A stretch of 64,000 bases of DNA, taken from Nitrospirota bacterium. GTDB taxonomy: Bacteria > Nitrospirota > Nitrospiria > JACQBW01. This document shows, piece by piece, positions 34,085 through 43,002 of the stretch (position 1 is the stretch's first letter; each line of letters begins with the position of its first letter). The DNA lies in NCBI GenBank assembly GCA_016194305.1, contig JACQBW010000006.1, positions 56,948 through 120,947 on the forward strand, read 5' to 3'. The notes under the pieces are model-generated. The model was not told the origin of the DNA and ran no database searches. It worked only from the letters and a program-made list of their open reading frames with translations. Made by a program: the position numbers and the translations under genes.

Positions 34085-34993
34085 TTACTCACCAGGTGAA
34101 AAAAATGTTGCCCCTGGCACATCACTTTCTATGAGAATGCGTGTCATGATATTGATTGCCTTTTTAATCAACGGATGTGGACCGTTCATCAGCGGCATTT
34201 GCTCCGCGATCGATTGCAATATCAGGGGATCTCGCAATAGATATCCGGTACTTCGAAGCGATTTGCCTAGAAACTTTTCAACACCGAATTGAATCTTATC
34301 AAAGGTCTCTTTTGCTTCCTGGACCGATACCACATCGCACACACCAGCGTAAATGATGAGGCCTGGCTTTGAAGCATATAACGCTTTTATTATGGAATAG
34401 GTTTCAACTAGATTTTGAGGTTGGGAATCCATGAAAACGACGACCTCATTCACTCTCGATACCCATTCCCTATTTTGAAGTATCATGGAATTCGATTTGG
34501 GAAGATTGATCAGAACCCATTCGGCAAGGGTCTCTTCCCGGCTTAACAGCTCGACCAGTTTCTTATCCCGTTCCCGATCGGAAGACGGAAGTGAACCCAG
34601 GTCTAAACGGATATCCAGGACTCTCAAATGGTGTTCTACGTTTCTAAAAATCTTATTCTCTGTTGGGTAGAGGATATCGGAAAGTCCGAGGGAGACCGGT
34701 TTGAGGCCAAAGAGCGATTCAACATTCGGCTGGCGTTTTTCAATATCGATTATAAAAACTTCTTTGCCAAGATGAGCCAGGTCCAATCCAAGATTACAGG
34801 TGAAAAAAGAAGTGGGAAGATTGGAACAGCTACTTAAGAACGGGACAATTCTCTTCTTCTTTTTAGGTAGGTCTGCTTCTTCAAAAGGATTGATACCAAC
34901 GGTCCGCTTTTTTTCATCCGGTGTTGACTTGGAAAGAAAAAAATGTGAAATTTCTTCCAGATCTTTACTCAGTGTTTTCTCCTTATGTATCAT
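34085..34993 (-). CDS. ParA/MinD-like protein without a P-loop
   Basis: 302 residues with the overall MinD/ParA order: a first strand plus loop (RIVPFLSSCSNLPTSFFTCN), LAHLGKEVFIIDIEKRQPN in place of the DLDxQ strand, and VLINLPKS in place of the DxPP strand. The Walker A loop, normally KGGVGKTT, reads SSCSNLPTS, so ATP binding is probably lost. The N-terminal 40 residues are an acidic/basic linker. It is encoded 36 bp after a true ParA and may form a regulatory heterodimer with it (inference). Confidence 0.75.
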   Translation of the reverse strand: MIHKEKTLSKDLEEISHFFLSKSTPDEKKRTVGINPFEEADLPKKKKRIVPFLSSCSNLPTSFFTCNLGLDLAHLGKEVFIIDIEKRQPNVESLFGLKPVSLGLSDILYPTENKIFRNVEHHLRVLDIRLDLGSLPSSDRERDKKLVELLSREETLAEWVLINLPKSNSMILQNREWVSRVNEVVVFMDSQPQNLVETYSIIKALYASKPGLIIYAGVCDVVSVQEAKETFDKIQFGVEKFLGKSLRSTGYLLRDPLILQSIAEQMPLMNGPHPLIKKAINIMTRILIESDVPGATFFSPGE

Positions 34994-35029
34994 CGCTTCC
35001 CTTTCAAAAAAATTCGAAAAGATCCGATT

Positions 35030-36001
35030 TTATGAAGAACTGGTGTCCACCCTCTTTTGATCTTGCGTGGTGTGGGACTGGCTTGCTGCTTCAGCCGATT
35101 CCTGAGGCGGTTGAACCATGACCAGAATCTTTTCGACAGACGATTCGCGATTCTGATCGGGCAGGACGGTCGTCGCAATCGTCGTTTCTTCCTCTTTGAC
35201 CGCTTTTTTTAGTCTTGGGTCCGGCCAGATAAATTCCGGTTCTCCCATCTGAATGATTTCAATTGCGAGCTTTTGATAATCTTCCGCACCAAAGGAATGC
35301 GGATCATAAGCGGAAATAGGACATCCTTTTTGCGCCGCCTCTTTTAATTTCACATTTTGACGGATAATGGTCTTTAACATCAGACTATCAAATTTTTCCA
35401 AAATCTGCTTTAAAATCCCCCTGGAAAACTGGCTATGGTGATTATACACCGTCGGCAACGCCATGACTTTAACTTCGTGCCGTGCATTTTCTTTTAACAA
35501 ATCAATAGTTTCCAGGAGTTTATCGATTCCTTGTAAGGAAAAAGAGCTCGGTTCAATCGGAACGATCACTTCCGTGGACGCCATCAACGCATTGAATACC
35601 AAAAGGCCTAAATGAGGGGGACAGTCGATGATGATAAAGTCGTATATAAAAGGTGTCGTGAGTCGATCGATATGATAACGAAGCTGACGTTCCCTTTCAA
35701 AAGTACCTGACAGATATTGTTCAATTGCCGATAGTCGGACGGTGGTGGGAGCAAGATCAAGTCCCTGATAGACCTGAAGTTTGATAATATCCTCCAGACT
35801 AGCCTGTTTCGTAAAAACATCAAACAGGCCGACCTCAACCATGCTTTCTTTAATATTAAATCCGGAGGTGGAGTGACCTTGCGGGTCGAGATCAATCAGA
35901 AGGACTTTTTTGCCAAATTCAGCCAGATATGCGGAAAGGTTAATGGCGGTTGTGGTCTTTCCGCATCCCCCTTTTTGGTTCATAATGGAAATAATTCTCA
36001 T
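35030..36001 (-). CDS. ParA/Soj-type partition ATPase
   Basis: 323 residues. Walker A with the deviant Lys is NQKGGCGKTTTAIN, Walker A' is LLIDLDPQGHSTSGF, and Walker B is FIIIDCPPHLG. A conserved PIEPSSFSLQGIDKL follows. The C-terminal 60 residues are a disordered acidic/Gln-rich tail not usual in Soj. GGGAGG lies 7 nt before the ATG. No ParB or parS is visible next to it, so it is an orphan ParA whose partners may be the two genes behind it. Confidence 0.93.
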   Translation of the reverse strand: MRIISIMNQKGGCGKTTTAINLSAYLAEFGKKVLLIDLDPQGHSTSGFNIKESMVEVGLFDVFTKQASLEDIIKLQVYQGLDLAPTTVRLSAIEQYLSGTFERERQLRYHIDRLTTPFIYDFIIIDCPPHLGLLVFNALMASTEVIVPIEPSSFSLQGIDKLLETIDLLKENARHEVKVMALPTVYNHHSQFSRGILKQILEKFDSLMLKTIIRQNVKLKEAAQKGCPISAYDPHSFGAEDYQKLAIEIIQMGEPEFIWPDPRLKKAVKEEETTIATTVLPDQNRESSVEKILVMVQPPQESAEAASQSHTTQDQKRVDTSSS

Positions 36002-36302
36002 TTCAAACCTCCCATTTTAAATGCGTTGAATGGAAAAATATTTTATAACTCTTTGAACTTAAAGGTTAAAAATAAATTTAACGAATTTAGAGGTTGAGCT
36101 GTGAGACCTTTGAACAGAGAATTTATCCAATAACCCTCCCTAATCTGGCACCTATTTTTCGCATATTACAGGAATTTTATTCCTATAGGTAGTATAACGG
36201 TTTTCAGTTATACCATAGCTTGTGTAGATGTCAACAAAAAAAAGTATTTTTTTTAATTATTTTCAGCTAACCTAGGCTGGGCTACCCCTCAGGGAGGTTT
36301 TT
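36002..36302. other. Intergenic region between parA and the NYN gene
   Basis: 301 bp of AT-rich sequence that holds the divergent promoters. The parA promoter/operator is listed separately. A poly-A/T stretch (36234-36265) precedes the NYN leader, in which CCTAGGCTGGGCTACCCCTC and GGGAGG lead to its TTG start. Confidence 0.5.
36192..36234 (-). promoter_or_regulatory. Promoter and inverted-repeat operator of the parA cluster
   Basis: On the minus strand TTGACA (36229-36234) and TATAAC (36207-36212) are spaced by 16 bp. GTATAAC (36192-36198) and GTTATAC (36207-36213) form a 7-bp inverted repeat over the -10 box, a good place for autorepression. The leader to parA is about 200 nt. Confidence 0.6.
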
Positions 36303-36809
36303 TTGGGCTTACGTTTAATCATTGATGGATACAACTTTATCGGAGGAAGTGTCGCACTGGCTCCTAATATGCAGAACGAACGGGAACACCTGATTACTCG
36401 GCTTTCGGAATATGAAAAAATCAGGCATATTCCTATTTGCGTTGTTTTCGACGGCTGGAAAGACGGGAGACCGACGCAGACTTTTGAGATGAAGAAAGGA
36501 ATCGAGGTGATCTTTTCCCGTATGGGAGAGAAAGCGGACCAGGTGATTATCCGTCTGTTGGGTAAACTCAAAGAACAGTGCATTGTAGTCAGTTCAGATC
36601 GGGAAATCAGAAATTATGCCCATAAAGTAGGGGCAACTTCCCTAACTGTAAGGGAATTTCAATTGAAACTCGATCAATCCGGACAAACGTTATTGCCAGA
36701 AATAAAGGAAGAAGAAATGGAGGAGTTGCCTAGAAATAAAAAGAAGGGAAATCCGAATAAACTTTCCAAGAAAGAGAGAGCCAAAAACATCAAACTAAAA
36801 AAACTATAA
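36303..36809 (+). CDS. NYN-domain (YacP/Rae1-like) ribonuclease-like protein
   Basis: 168 residues beginning at TTG, supported by AGGGAGG 6 nt upstream and by LRLIIDGYNFIGGS, the typical NYN start with the first metal-binding Asp. VVFDGW supplies the second and VVSSDREIRNYAHKVGA the third acidic site. The C-terminal 45 residues are a lysine-rich tail (NKKKGNPNKLSKKERAKN) likely to contact RNA. YacP/Rae1 relatives cleave mRNA on the ribosome. It is separated from the kelch genes by 60 bp. Confidence 0.9.
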   Translation: MGLRLIIDGYNFIGGSVALAPNMQNEREHLITRLSEYEKIRHIPICVVFDGWKDGRPTQTFEMKKGIEVIFSRMGEKADQVIIRLLGKLKEQCIVVSSDREIRNYAHKVGATSLTVREFQLKLDQSGQTLLPEIKEEEMEELPRNKKKGNPNKLSKKERAKNIKLKKL

Positions 36810-36869
36810 TTTATGCGATAGCTCTGATAATATCAGATAAAATAATGATCCCGTAACCAGGTTAAATTA

Positions 36870-37799
36870 ATGAAAAAAAATAAATGGATTTCCCGCCCAC
36901 CGCTTCATACGGGCCGTTCTCATCCGGCAACAACGGTCTACAAAGAAAAGATTTACCTGTTCGGAGGCGGCGGTCCCGGATTTAAAAGCCTAAACAGCGT
37001 TGAAGTTTTTGATCCTAAGACAAATCAGTGGTCGTTTAGAAGAGAAATGCCGACACTTCGATCAGGGTCCATGGCCGCGACAGTGAATGATAAAATATAT
37101 GTCATGGGTGGCGGATTTAAAAAGCCGGACGGAAAATTCCAATTTTTCAATATTTGTGAAATCTACGATCCTGAAAAAGATTCCTGGGAAAAGGGACCGA
37201 ATCTTCTACAACCCCATGACTACCCCGCATGTGCAATTCTTAATGAAGAAATCTATATTCTGGGCGGTCACCACCCTAACGCCACCGAAGGGGGACCGCA
37301 GACCGATCCGGGATTTTCATTTTGTGAAAAACTCAATTTGAAAAGTGGGACCTGGACGGAAATTGCGCCCTTAAATTATCCCCGATTCGCGCTCTCCAGC
37401 GGCATTCTTGGAAACCAGATCGTAGCTTTTGGAGGCGTCGCGTTCTCACCAAAAGGATTTTCCGAATTTGACGTCATTGAAGTCTTTGACCCTGTATCAA
37501 ATCGGTGGAGCAATGATCGGCGTTTCACCCTTCCCTGGCCAGCCGCCGCACAGGGTGGCATGACTTTTAATCAATCGGTCTATCTTTTCGGAGGATATAA
37601 TCCGGAAGGTATTCATCCACATGCGGCCTATTATCAGCCCGAAAAAAGAGAATGGGAACTCCTCCCCCCGATGGATGAACCGCGCGCCGCCTTTACACCG
37701 GTAGTCGTTAATCGAGAAGTTTTTCTGGCGGGAGGCTGGGCGAAAGATGGAAGGTCTGTTTTGAACACCGTCACAAGCCTGAAGCTGACAGATTGCTGA
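36870..37799 (+). CDS. Kelch-repeat protein 1
   Basis: 309 residues with six kelch motifs, each ending in a Gly-Gly and followed by a Tyr/Trp pair (IYLFGGGGPGF, IYVMGGGF, IYILGGHHP, IVAFGGVAF, VYLFGGYNP, VFLAGGWA). It should fold into a six-bladed propeller. No signal peptide or extra domain, so it is cytoplasmic and probably a protein- or sugar-binding scaffold. It is a tandem paralogue of the next gene; the 235-bp gap between them is GC-rich and may contain a repeat or terminator (hairpin ATGCCAC/GTGGCAT near 37874). Confidence 0.85.
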   Translation: MKKNKWISRPPLHTGRSHPATTVYKEKIYLFGGGGPGFKSLNSVEVFDPKTNQWSFRREMPTLRSGSMAATVNDKIYVMGGGFKKPDGKFQFFNICEIYDPEKDSWEKGPNLLQPHDYPACAILNEEIYILGGHHPNATEGGPQTDPGFSFCEKLNLKSGTWTEIAPLNYPRFALSSGILGNQIVAFGGVAFSPKGFSEFDVIEVFDPVSNRWSNDRRFTLPWPAAAQGGMTFNQSVYLFGGYNPEGIHPHAAYYQPEKREWELLPPMDEPRAAFTPVVVNREVFLAGGWAKDGRSVLNTVTSLKLTDC

Positions 37800-38034
37800 A
37801 AAAACTCATTTGTTTTGTTCTCGTCGTTCGGCAGGTCCGGCTGCCTCACGGACTCGGGGGCGCTCAAGGCCTGATGCCACTTATACGTGGCATTTTCACC
37901 CTCACGCACTGTTCGAGTACGCTCCGGTTGTCTCTCTCCTGCGGGCCTGACGACCTACAAATAGAACTTCAAGTGATGGAAGTCCTCGGCAGAGGACAAC
38001 TGAAGTTTTTTGAACAATCTCGAAATTCTAAAAT

Positions 38035-38949
38035 ATGAGCAAGTGGAAATTACTAAAGCCGATGGGCCTGGAACGATCTCACTGCGGCGCCGCAGCAGCT
38101 GGTGGAAAACTTTTCGTGTTTGGCGGAGGTGGAATCGGGTTCAAAAGTCTGCAGGGAGCTGAAATATATGATCCATTAAGAGACTTGTGGAACGAGATAA
38201 CGCCAATGCCGACTCTCCGGTCCGGACTTGTGGCCGCTTCCCTTAATAACCTGATTTATGTCATGGGAGGAGGATTCAAAAATCCGGACGGGACATTTAA
38301 TTTCCTGACTGTGGTTGAACTTTTTGATCCCATAAATCTTTCCTGGCAGAAGGGACCTTCTCTTAAGAAGAAGCATGACGCCCCCTCGGCCATTACCCAT
38401 CACAACGAAATATATCTTTTTGCAGGACATCATCCTGAGGCTACCGGTGGTCCACTGACCGATCCTGCTTTTTCCTGTTCAGAAAAGCTCGACGCGAAGA
38501 ATCATGTCTGGGAAGAGATCGCCCCGCTTCCAACTCCCCGCTTTTCGCCGGCAACCGCAATCGTCAATGATCAAATCTGGGTGATGGGAGGGGGAGCCTT
38601 CAGAGAAAATCGCTTTCATAATTTCGACCTCATCGAAGTTTATGATGCCCAAAATGAAAACTGGATCACGAATCCTCGTATACGGCTTCCCTGGCCTTCT
38701 GCAGGATTGAGCGCCTGCCTGTGGAAAGACAGAGTCTATGTTTTTGGAGGGAATGACGGGAATGGCATTTCCAATCGTTCCGCCGTATATGACCCGTCTG
38801 TAAACCGGTGGGACAATCTTGAACCCATGCCCCAACCCCGAGCCGCAGCTGTAGCTGTGGTTATCCAGGATGTGATTTATCTTGTCGGAGGCCGCGATGC
38901 GACGGGAAAAACACCGACATCCTCATTGATGGCATACTATCCTGATTGA
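38035..38949 (+). CDS. Kelch-repeat protein 2
   Basis: 304 residues, six-bladed kelch propeller, aligned along its length with the preceding protein (same order of LFVFGGGGIGF, IYVMGGGFKNPDGTF, IYLFAGHHP, IWVMGGGAF, VYVFGGNDG, IYLVGGRDA). It has no signal peptide. The two genes arose by tandem duplication and have diverged at many positions, so both seem to be kept by selection. Function unknown. Confidence 0.85.
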   Translation: MSKWKLLKPMGLERSHCGAAAAGGKLFVFGGGGIGFKSLQGAEIYDPLRDLWNEITPMPTLRSGLVAASLNNLIYVMGGGFKNPDGTFNFLTVVELFDPINLSWQKGPSLKKKHDAPSAITHHNEIYLFAGHHPEATGGPLTDPAFSCSEKLDAKNHVWEEIAPLPTPRFSPATAIVNDQIWVMGGGAFRENRFHNFDLIEVYDAQNENWITNPRIRLPWPSAGLSACLWKDRVYVFGGNDGNGISNRSAVYDPSVNRWDNLEPMPQPRAAAVAVVIQDVIYLVGGRDATGKTPTSSLMAYYPD

Positions 38950-38984
38950 GCTTTGAGGGGAAGGTTAACGTTGAAAAAGGAGTC

Positions 38985-38999
38985 TGGCACCTCAATTGC
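38985..38999 (+). promoter_or_regulatory. Sigma-54-type promoter before osmC-like gene
   Basis: TGGCAC-CTCAA-TTGC is an exact match to the -24/-12 consensus, with GG and GC 10 bp apart. The predicted start lies about 12 bp downstream, leaving a leader of about 25 nt before the ATG at 39036. A sigma-54 activator gene is not adjacent. Confidence 0.5.
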
Positions 39000-39035
39000 G
39001 TTTAAAACTTTTCTTTGTCAAAATGGAGGAATTAC

Positions 39036-39551
39036 ATGGATAGCATCGAATTGAAAGCCCTTCAGACCCCGCTGAAAAGTCAGTACCGCGACGATCCCGG
39101 AAAAGCAAAGGTGACACTTGAAGCAACAGGCACCTTGGGAGAAGAAAAGATCACCTGCAAAATTGATACGGGTAAAAAGATTATCGAAGCCGGTCTTCAC
39201 CCTAAAACCGGCGGGGATGGTTTTTCCCTCTGTTCGGGAGATATGCTCCTTGAGGCGCTCGTCGCCTGCGCGGGAGTGACATTGAAAGCCGTTGCCACTT
39301 CCATGGGTTTATCGATCAAATCAGGACGCGTCAAAGCAGAAGGGGATCTGGATTTCCGAGGCACACTGGGAGTGGCCAAGGATATTCCGGTGGGACTTAC
39401 GGAAATTCGCCTCAGTTTTGAGCTGGAAACGGATACCTCAACCGAAGTGCTTGAAACTCTACTTAAGCTGACTGAACGCTATTGCGTGGTTTATCAGACT
39501 TTGCGCGGCGTGCCAAGACTTTCGACATCGTATCGCCTGTCAGGAAAATAG
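39036..39551 (+). CDS. OsmC/Ohr-family peroxide-reducing protein
   Basis: 171 residues. GGAGG lies 6 nt before the ATG for MDSIELKAL. The two catalytic cysteines are in LLEALVACAGVTLKAVA and TERYCVVYQTLRGVP, the usual OsmC pair for organic hydroperoxides. The family length is slightly exceeded at the N-terminus. A perfect sigma-54-type promoter lies just upstream. There is no OhrR-type regulator beside it. Confidence 0.9.
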   Translation: MDSIELKALQTPLKSQYRDDPGKAKVTLEATGTLGEEKITCKIDTGKKIIEAGLHPKTGGDGFSLCSGDMLLEALVACAGVTLKAVATSMGLSIKSGRVKAEGDLDFRGTLGVAKDIPVGLTEIRLSFELETDTSTEVLETLLKLTERYCVVYQTLRGVPRLSTSYRLSGK

Positions 39552-39647
39552 ATTCCGCACCCCCGCCTCAACAGACAAATCAAATTAAGATCAACTGCCT
39601 GCAAACCCGTGTCTCGGAAATTCGGTATTAAACCCAATACTTAGGTA

Positions 39648-39698
39648 TTGACATAAGTATTCACTTTCCCGTATAGTTAGGCATATGCCTAACTATAC
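39648..39698 (+). promoter_or_regulatory. Promoter with 28-bp palindromic operator over the start codon
   Basis: TTGACA (39648-39653) and TATAGT (39672-39677) are 18 bp apart. The sequence 39671-39698 is a perfect 28-bp palindrome with half-site GTATAGTTAGGCAT. It covers the -10 box, the expected transcription start and the ATG at 39685. There is no ribosome site, so the mRNA is probably leaderless. The ArsR protein is the likely binder. Confidence 0.75.
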
Positions 39699-40020
39699 AC
39701 CGCGTCTCGATTCCGTTTTTCAAGCCCTGTCAGATCCAACGCGCCGGGCGGTCCTGAAACGTTTAAGCAGGACACCCGCTCCAGTCTCAGAGCTTGCCGA
39801 CCCGTTTAAAATGTCGCTCCCTTCTTTTACACAGCATTTGAGAGTCCTCGAAGACTGCGGCCTGGTTCGCTCCCGAAAAAAAGGGCGCGTAAGAACCTAT
39901 CATCTGGTGCCAGAGCCTTTAAAAATAGCAGAAAACTGGATGGCCCAGCAACGTTCGATCTGGGAAGATCGTTTAGACCAATTGGACAACTATCTCAACA
40001 AAATAAAGGAGGCTCAATAA
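39685..40020 (+). CDS. ArsR-family repressor
   Basis: 111 residues with a winged helix: [20 protein letters not shown], then [20 protein letters not shown]. There is no Cys, so metal binding by the classical ArsR or CadC site is excluded. This type is the usual partner of an SRPBCC (AHSA1) gene, here overlapping its stop by one base (TAATG). The first seven codons are part of the operator palindrome. It probably represses its own operon; the inducer is unknown. Confidence 0.92.
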   Translation: MPNYTPRLDSVFQALSDPTRRAVLKRLSRTPAPVSELADPFKMSLPSFTQHLRVLEDCGLVRSRKKGRVRTYHLVPEPLKIAENWMAQQRSIWEDRLDQLDNYLNKIKEAQ

Positions 40021-40505
40021 TGCCGCTCTCGAAAAATAAGCCGGACCCCAAGCTCGATCTTGTATTTAATCGCTTTGTCGATGTATCTCCTGAACTCATC
40101 TGGAAAGCCTGGACAACACCGGCTCAGATCAAGAAATGGTTTACTCCCGCACCGTGGAAAACGATTGATTGCGAAATTGATCTACGTCCCGGTGGAATTT
40201 TTCGTACCATCATGCAGTCACCCGAAGGAAAGGAGATGGTCAACATCGGATGTTACCTCGATTTGATTAAAAACAGGAAACTGGTCTGGACGGATGCACT
40301 TCTTCCGGGCTATCGCCCGTCTCCGAACGCCTTCTTCACGGCAGTCGTTCTTCTGGAGCCGCATCATAAGGGGACGAAATATACGGCTACCGTAATTCAT
40401 AAAGACGAAGAGGGTCGCAAGAAACACGAAGAAATGGGGTTCCACGAAGGATGGGGAAAAGCTCTTGATCAACTCTTAGCGCTTGTTAAAAAGAAAAAAA
40501 CTTAA
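40020..40505 (+). CDS. SRPBCC/AHSA1-like protein
   Basis: 161 residues. [29 protein letters not shown] and [13 protein letters not shown] are the hallmarks of the AHSA1-like START superfamily fold, which makes a hydrophobic ligand pocket. Such proteins paired with ArsR-like repressors may bind the inducing compound. Translation is coupled to arsR through TAATG. It has no Hsp90-stimulating context here. Confidence 0.88.
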   Translation: MPLSKNKPDPKLDLVFNRFVDVSPELIWKAWTTPAQIKKWFTPAPWKTIDCEIDLRPGGIFRTIMQSPEGKEMVNIGCYLDLIKNRKLVWTDALLPGYRPSPNAFFTAVVLLEPHHKGTKYTATVIHKDEEGRKKHEEMGFHEGWGKALDQLLALVKKKKT

Positions 40506-40589
40506 TCGTTATCATGTCGTGTGCCCGGAGCAGGAGCGGCTTATAACACAAAACGCGACTTAACCCCTACTGTCATACCAGGATCAAAA

Positions 40590-41231
40590 ATGTTTAAATT
40601 CACACTGGGAACTACATTCTTTCTGTCCATTCTCTTTTATTCGCTGTTTCAGTCCCGGGCAGACGATCAGAATGTGGCAGCATCATCGGCATTTAACGAT
40701 ATTGGAATTTCGCGAAGCCAGAAAGGCGATCTGGATAAAGCGATTAACAGTTTTACGAGAGCCATCAGCCTCAACCCCAGAAACGCAGAGGCTTATAATA
40801 ACCGGGGAATTGCTCTCATGAAAAAGAAAGATTTCAATGGCGCCGTCTCGGACTTTAGCCGGGCCATTGAAATCGATCCTAAAATTGACCAGTTCTTCTT
40901 CAATCGGGCCAATGCCCGAAAATGGAACAAGCAATTTGATCAGGCACTCTCGGATTACAATCAAGTCATTGCACTTAATCCAAAAAATGACCACGCTTTC
41001 AATAACCTGGGAAACACCAAAAGAATGAAGGGGGATCTCCCAGGCGCCCTGACCGCTTTCAACAGGGCAATCGAACTGAATCCCCGCAATATCGATGCTT
41101 TTTATAACCGGGCGCATATTCGTAAGGAATTGGGAGATCTCCCGGGATCCAAAGCTGATATTGAAAAAGTCCGGGAACTTAAAGAGACATTCAATTTCAA
41201 AGACCGGACCCGTGTCAATCTCGACAAATAA
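40590..41231 (+). CDS. Exported TPR protein
   Basis: 213 residues from MFKFTLGTT, with a signal peptide (TFFLSILFYSLFQSRA). Five tetratricopeptide repeats fill about 35-200 (AFNDIGISRSQKGDLDKAIN, AYNNRGIALMKKKDFNGAVS, and so on), each with the W/L-G-Y-A-F-A-P pattern. It likely docks partner proteins in the periplasm. The upstream extension of the frame is not used, because GGATC near the chosen Met is the only candidate ribosome site. It converges with the MFS gene, 4 bp apart. Confidence 0.85.
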   Translation: MFKFTLGTTFFLSILFYSLFQSRADDQNVAASSAFNDIGISRSQKGDLDKAINSFTRAISLNPRNAEAYNNRGIALMKKKDFNGAVSDFSRAIEIDPKIDQFFFNRANARKWNKQFDQALSDYNQVIALNPKNDHAFNNLGNTKRMKGDLPGALTAFNRAIELNPRNIDAFYNRAHIRKELGDLPGSKADIEKVRELKETFNFKDRTRVNLDK

Positions 41232-41235
41232 ACTG

Positions 41236-42483
41236 TCAATTATTTTCAGGAGGAAGCGTCAGTGCCGGTTTCATAAATTGAGAAGAATTTCCTTTTCGAT
41301 AGTAAAAAAGAGCCCCTAACAAGACCAAAATGCCTGAAAGAAACATGGTCAAAGATGCTCCAATCTTTTCGGCAAAAAAACCTGCCATCAGGCTCCCGAA
41401 GGGGGCGATCCCCAATAAAACAAATCCATAGAAACTCATCAGTCTGCCCCGGAGCTTGTCCGGAACGACCGATTGCAACAACGTGTTCGTTAAAGTCAAC
41501 TGTGACATCAAACAATATCCCAGAATAATTAGAATTAAAAATGAAAACAGAATCATATCTGAAAAGGAAAATACAATAAAAGAAAACCCTGTCCCCATCG
41601 ACACGAAGAAAATAGTTCTTTCAAAATCCTTTGAACCGGTGCGAGCAAGCGTTAATGTTCCCAACAAAGCCCCGAATCCGGCGCCTCCCATAAGAAATCC
41701 AAATGTTCCGGCGCCTCCATGCAAAATGGTTTTAGAGAAGATTGGCATCAGGACTGAATAAGGCAGAGCAACCAGACTCAGAAGTGAAAGAAAGAGAAGC
41801 GTCCTTCGTACCTGGCTGGTTTGAATGCCATAGACAATGCCCTCTTTCAGATAATTGAATATCGAAAGGCTCATTTTTTCGGGCGTGTAGGAAGAGACTC
41901 TCATTCGCAGGAGTCCACCGATGACGGCCAGGAAACTCAGGCCGTTAATAAAGAAACAGGTTCCCTCTCCTGTCAAACCGACCAGTAGTCCGGCAATAAC
42001 CGGTCCCATCAACCGCGCTCCGTTCACGGCAGATGAATTCAGAGCGATCGCATTGGCCAGATCCTCTTTTCCCACCATTTCAATAAAAAAGGACTGCCTT
42101 GCCGGCAGATCAAACGCACTGACAGTTCCGAGAAAAAAAGCCAAAATGAAAATCTCCCAGACTTGAATCCTGCCGCTGATCACAAGTCCCGCCAGGAGAA
42201 ACGCCTGAATCATCGCCAGAGACTGGGTGATCAGGATAATCCTGTGGCGATTAAAATGGTCGGCCACGACACCCCCGAATAGGCCAAATAAGAAAACGGG
42301 AATTTGCCCCATAAATCCGGTTAAACCAAGTAAAAGCGGTGAGCCGGTTAACTGATAAACCAACCAGCTTTGGGCAATATTTTGAACCCAGGTTCCGGTC
42401 AGCGAGACGACCTGACCCAGAAAGAATAGGCGGAAATTTCGGTGGCGCAGAGATTTAAACGTCGAGACAAATAATTCTTTCAT
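41236..42483 (-). CDS. MFS exporter (enterobactin-exporter/MFS_3-like)
   Basis: 415 residues, 11-12 membrane helices. NFRLFFLGQVVSLTGTWVQN and FDLPARQSFFIEMVG are typical of the EntS-like MFS_3 group. GGVVADHFNRHRI is the loop 2-3 motif. Such proteins export siderophores or drugs. It is encoded 3 bp after clpS and on the same strand, so the two are probably one transcript. The substrate is unknown. Confidence 0.9.
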   Translation of the reverse strand: MKELFVSTFKSLRHRNFRLFFLGQVVSLTGTWVQNIAQSWLVYQLTGSPLLLGLTGFMGQIPVFLFGLFGGVVADHFNRHRIILITQSLAMIQAFLLAGLVISGRIQVWEIFILAFFLGTVSAFDLPARQSFFIEMVGKEDLANAIALNSSAVNGARLMGPVIAGLLVGLTGEGTCFFINGLSFLAVIGGLLRMRVSSYTPEKMSLSIFNYLKEGIVYGIQTSQVRRTLLFLSLLSLVALPYSVLMPIFSKTILHGGAGTFGFLMGGAGFGALLGTLTLARTGSKDFERTIFFVSMGTGFSFIVFSFSDMILFSFLILIILGYCLMSQLTLTNTLLQSVVPDKLRGRLMSFYGFVLLGIAPFGSLMAGFFAEKIGASLTMFLSGILVLLGALFYYRKGNSSQFMKPALTLPPENN

Positions 42484-42486
42484 CAG

Positions 42487-42804
42487 TCAGGCGGGCTCAA
42501 TGACACACCGAAAGGGAAATCCTTCCTTACGGGCAGCATCATGGACCTGCATTTGTCGTAATTCCGCCATTTCTCGCGGTAGGGTTGCGACATGACTGGA
42601 ACCCGACCGATGCACTTCCATTGTGAGTACAACGGCAGTGGGGTGATCTTTTTGAAATACCGAGATCAAGATTCGAATGACAAAATCAAAAGTCGTTACG
42701 TGATCGTCTAATAAGATGACTTTATAAGGTCGAACCGGTTCGATCTTGCGATCCGCCGAAGTCATTTCCTCGGGCCGGGTGTCAGGCAATACGGGCATTT
42801 CCAA
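42487..42804 (-). CDS. clpS: ClpS adaptor of the ClpAP protease
   Basis: 105 residues. YKVILLDDHVTTFDFVIRIL is the N-degron-binding region, with the Asp-Asp and hydrophobic pocket residues, and HPTAVVLTMEVHRSGSSHVA is the ClpA-contact surface. It is of usual length with a longer N-terminal tail. ClpA is not in the window. It delivers proteins with destabilising N-terminal residues to ClpA. Confidence 0.93.
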   Translation of the reverse strand: MEMPVLPDTRPEEMTSADRKIEPVRPYKVILLDDHVTTFDFVIRILISVFQKDHPTAVVLTMEVHRSGSSHVATLPREMAELRQMQVHDAARKEGFPFRCVIEPA

Positions 42805-43002
42805 CTTTCTCTCAATTTATTTCCGGGCTATCATATCACAATCGCCATCCCCATCCCAGCGGACGAAATGAAAATATCATCTTGACTTTGAAAGGATATT
42901 GCTTTACTGTCGTTAGTATTATCGTTCATTTTTAAATATTATTCCTATTTTTTGCCGATTCAGGAAATTTTGCTTCTTGATGATCGGCAGGTGAGGTCTT
43001 AA

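Noticed and set aside
36140..36165. Second possible sigma-54 box (TGGCACCTATTTTTCGCA)
   Set aside because: The -12 GC is one base off the required spacing and the T-tract does not match TTGC.
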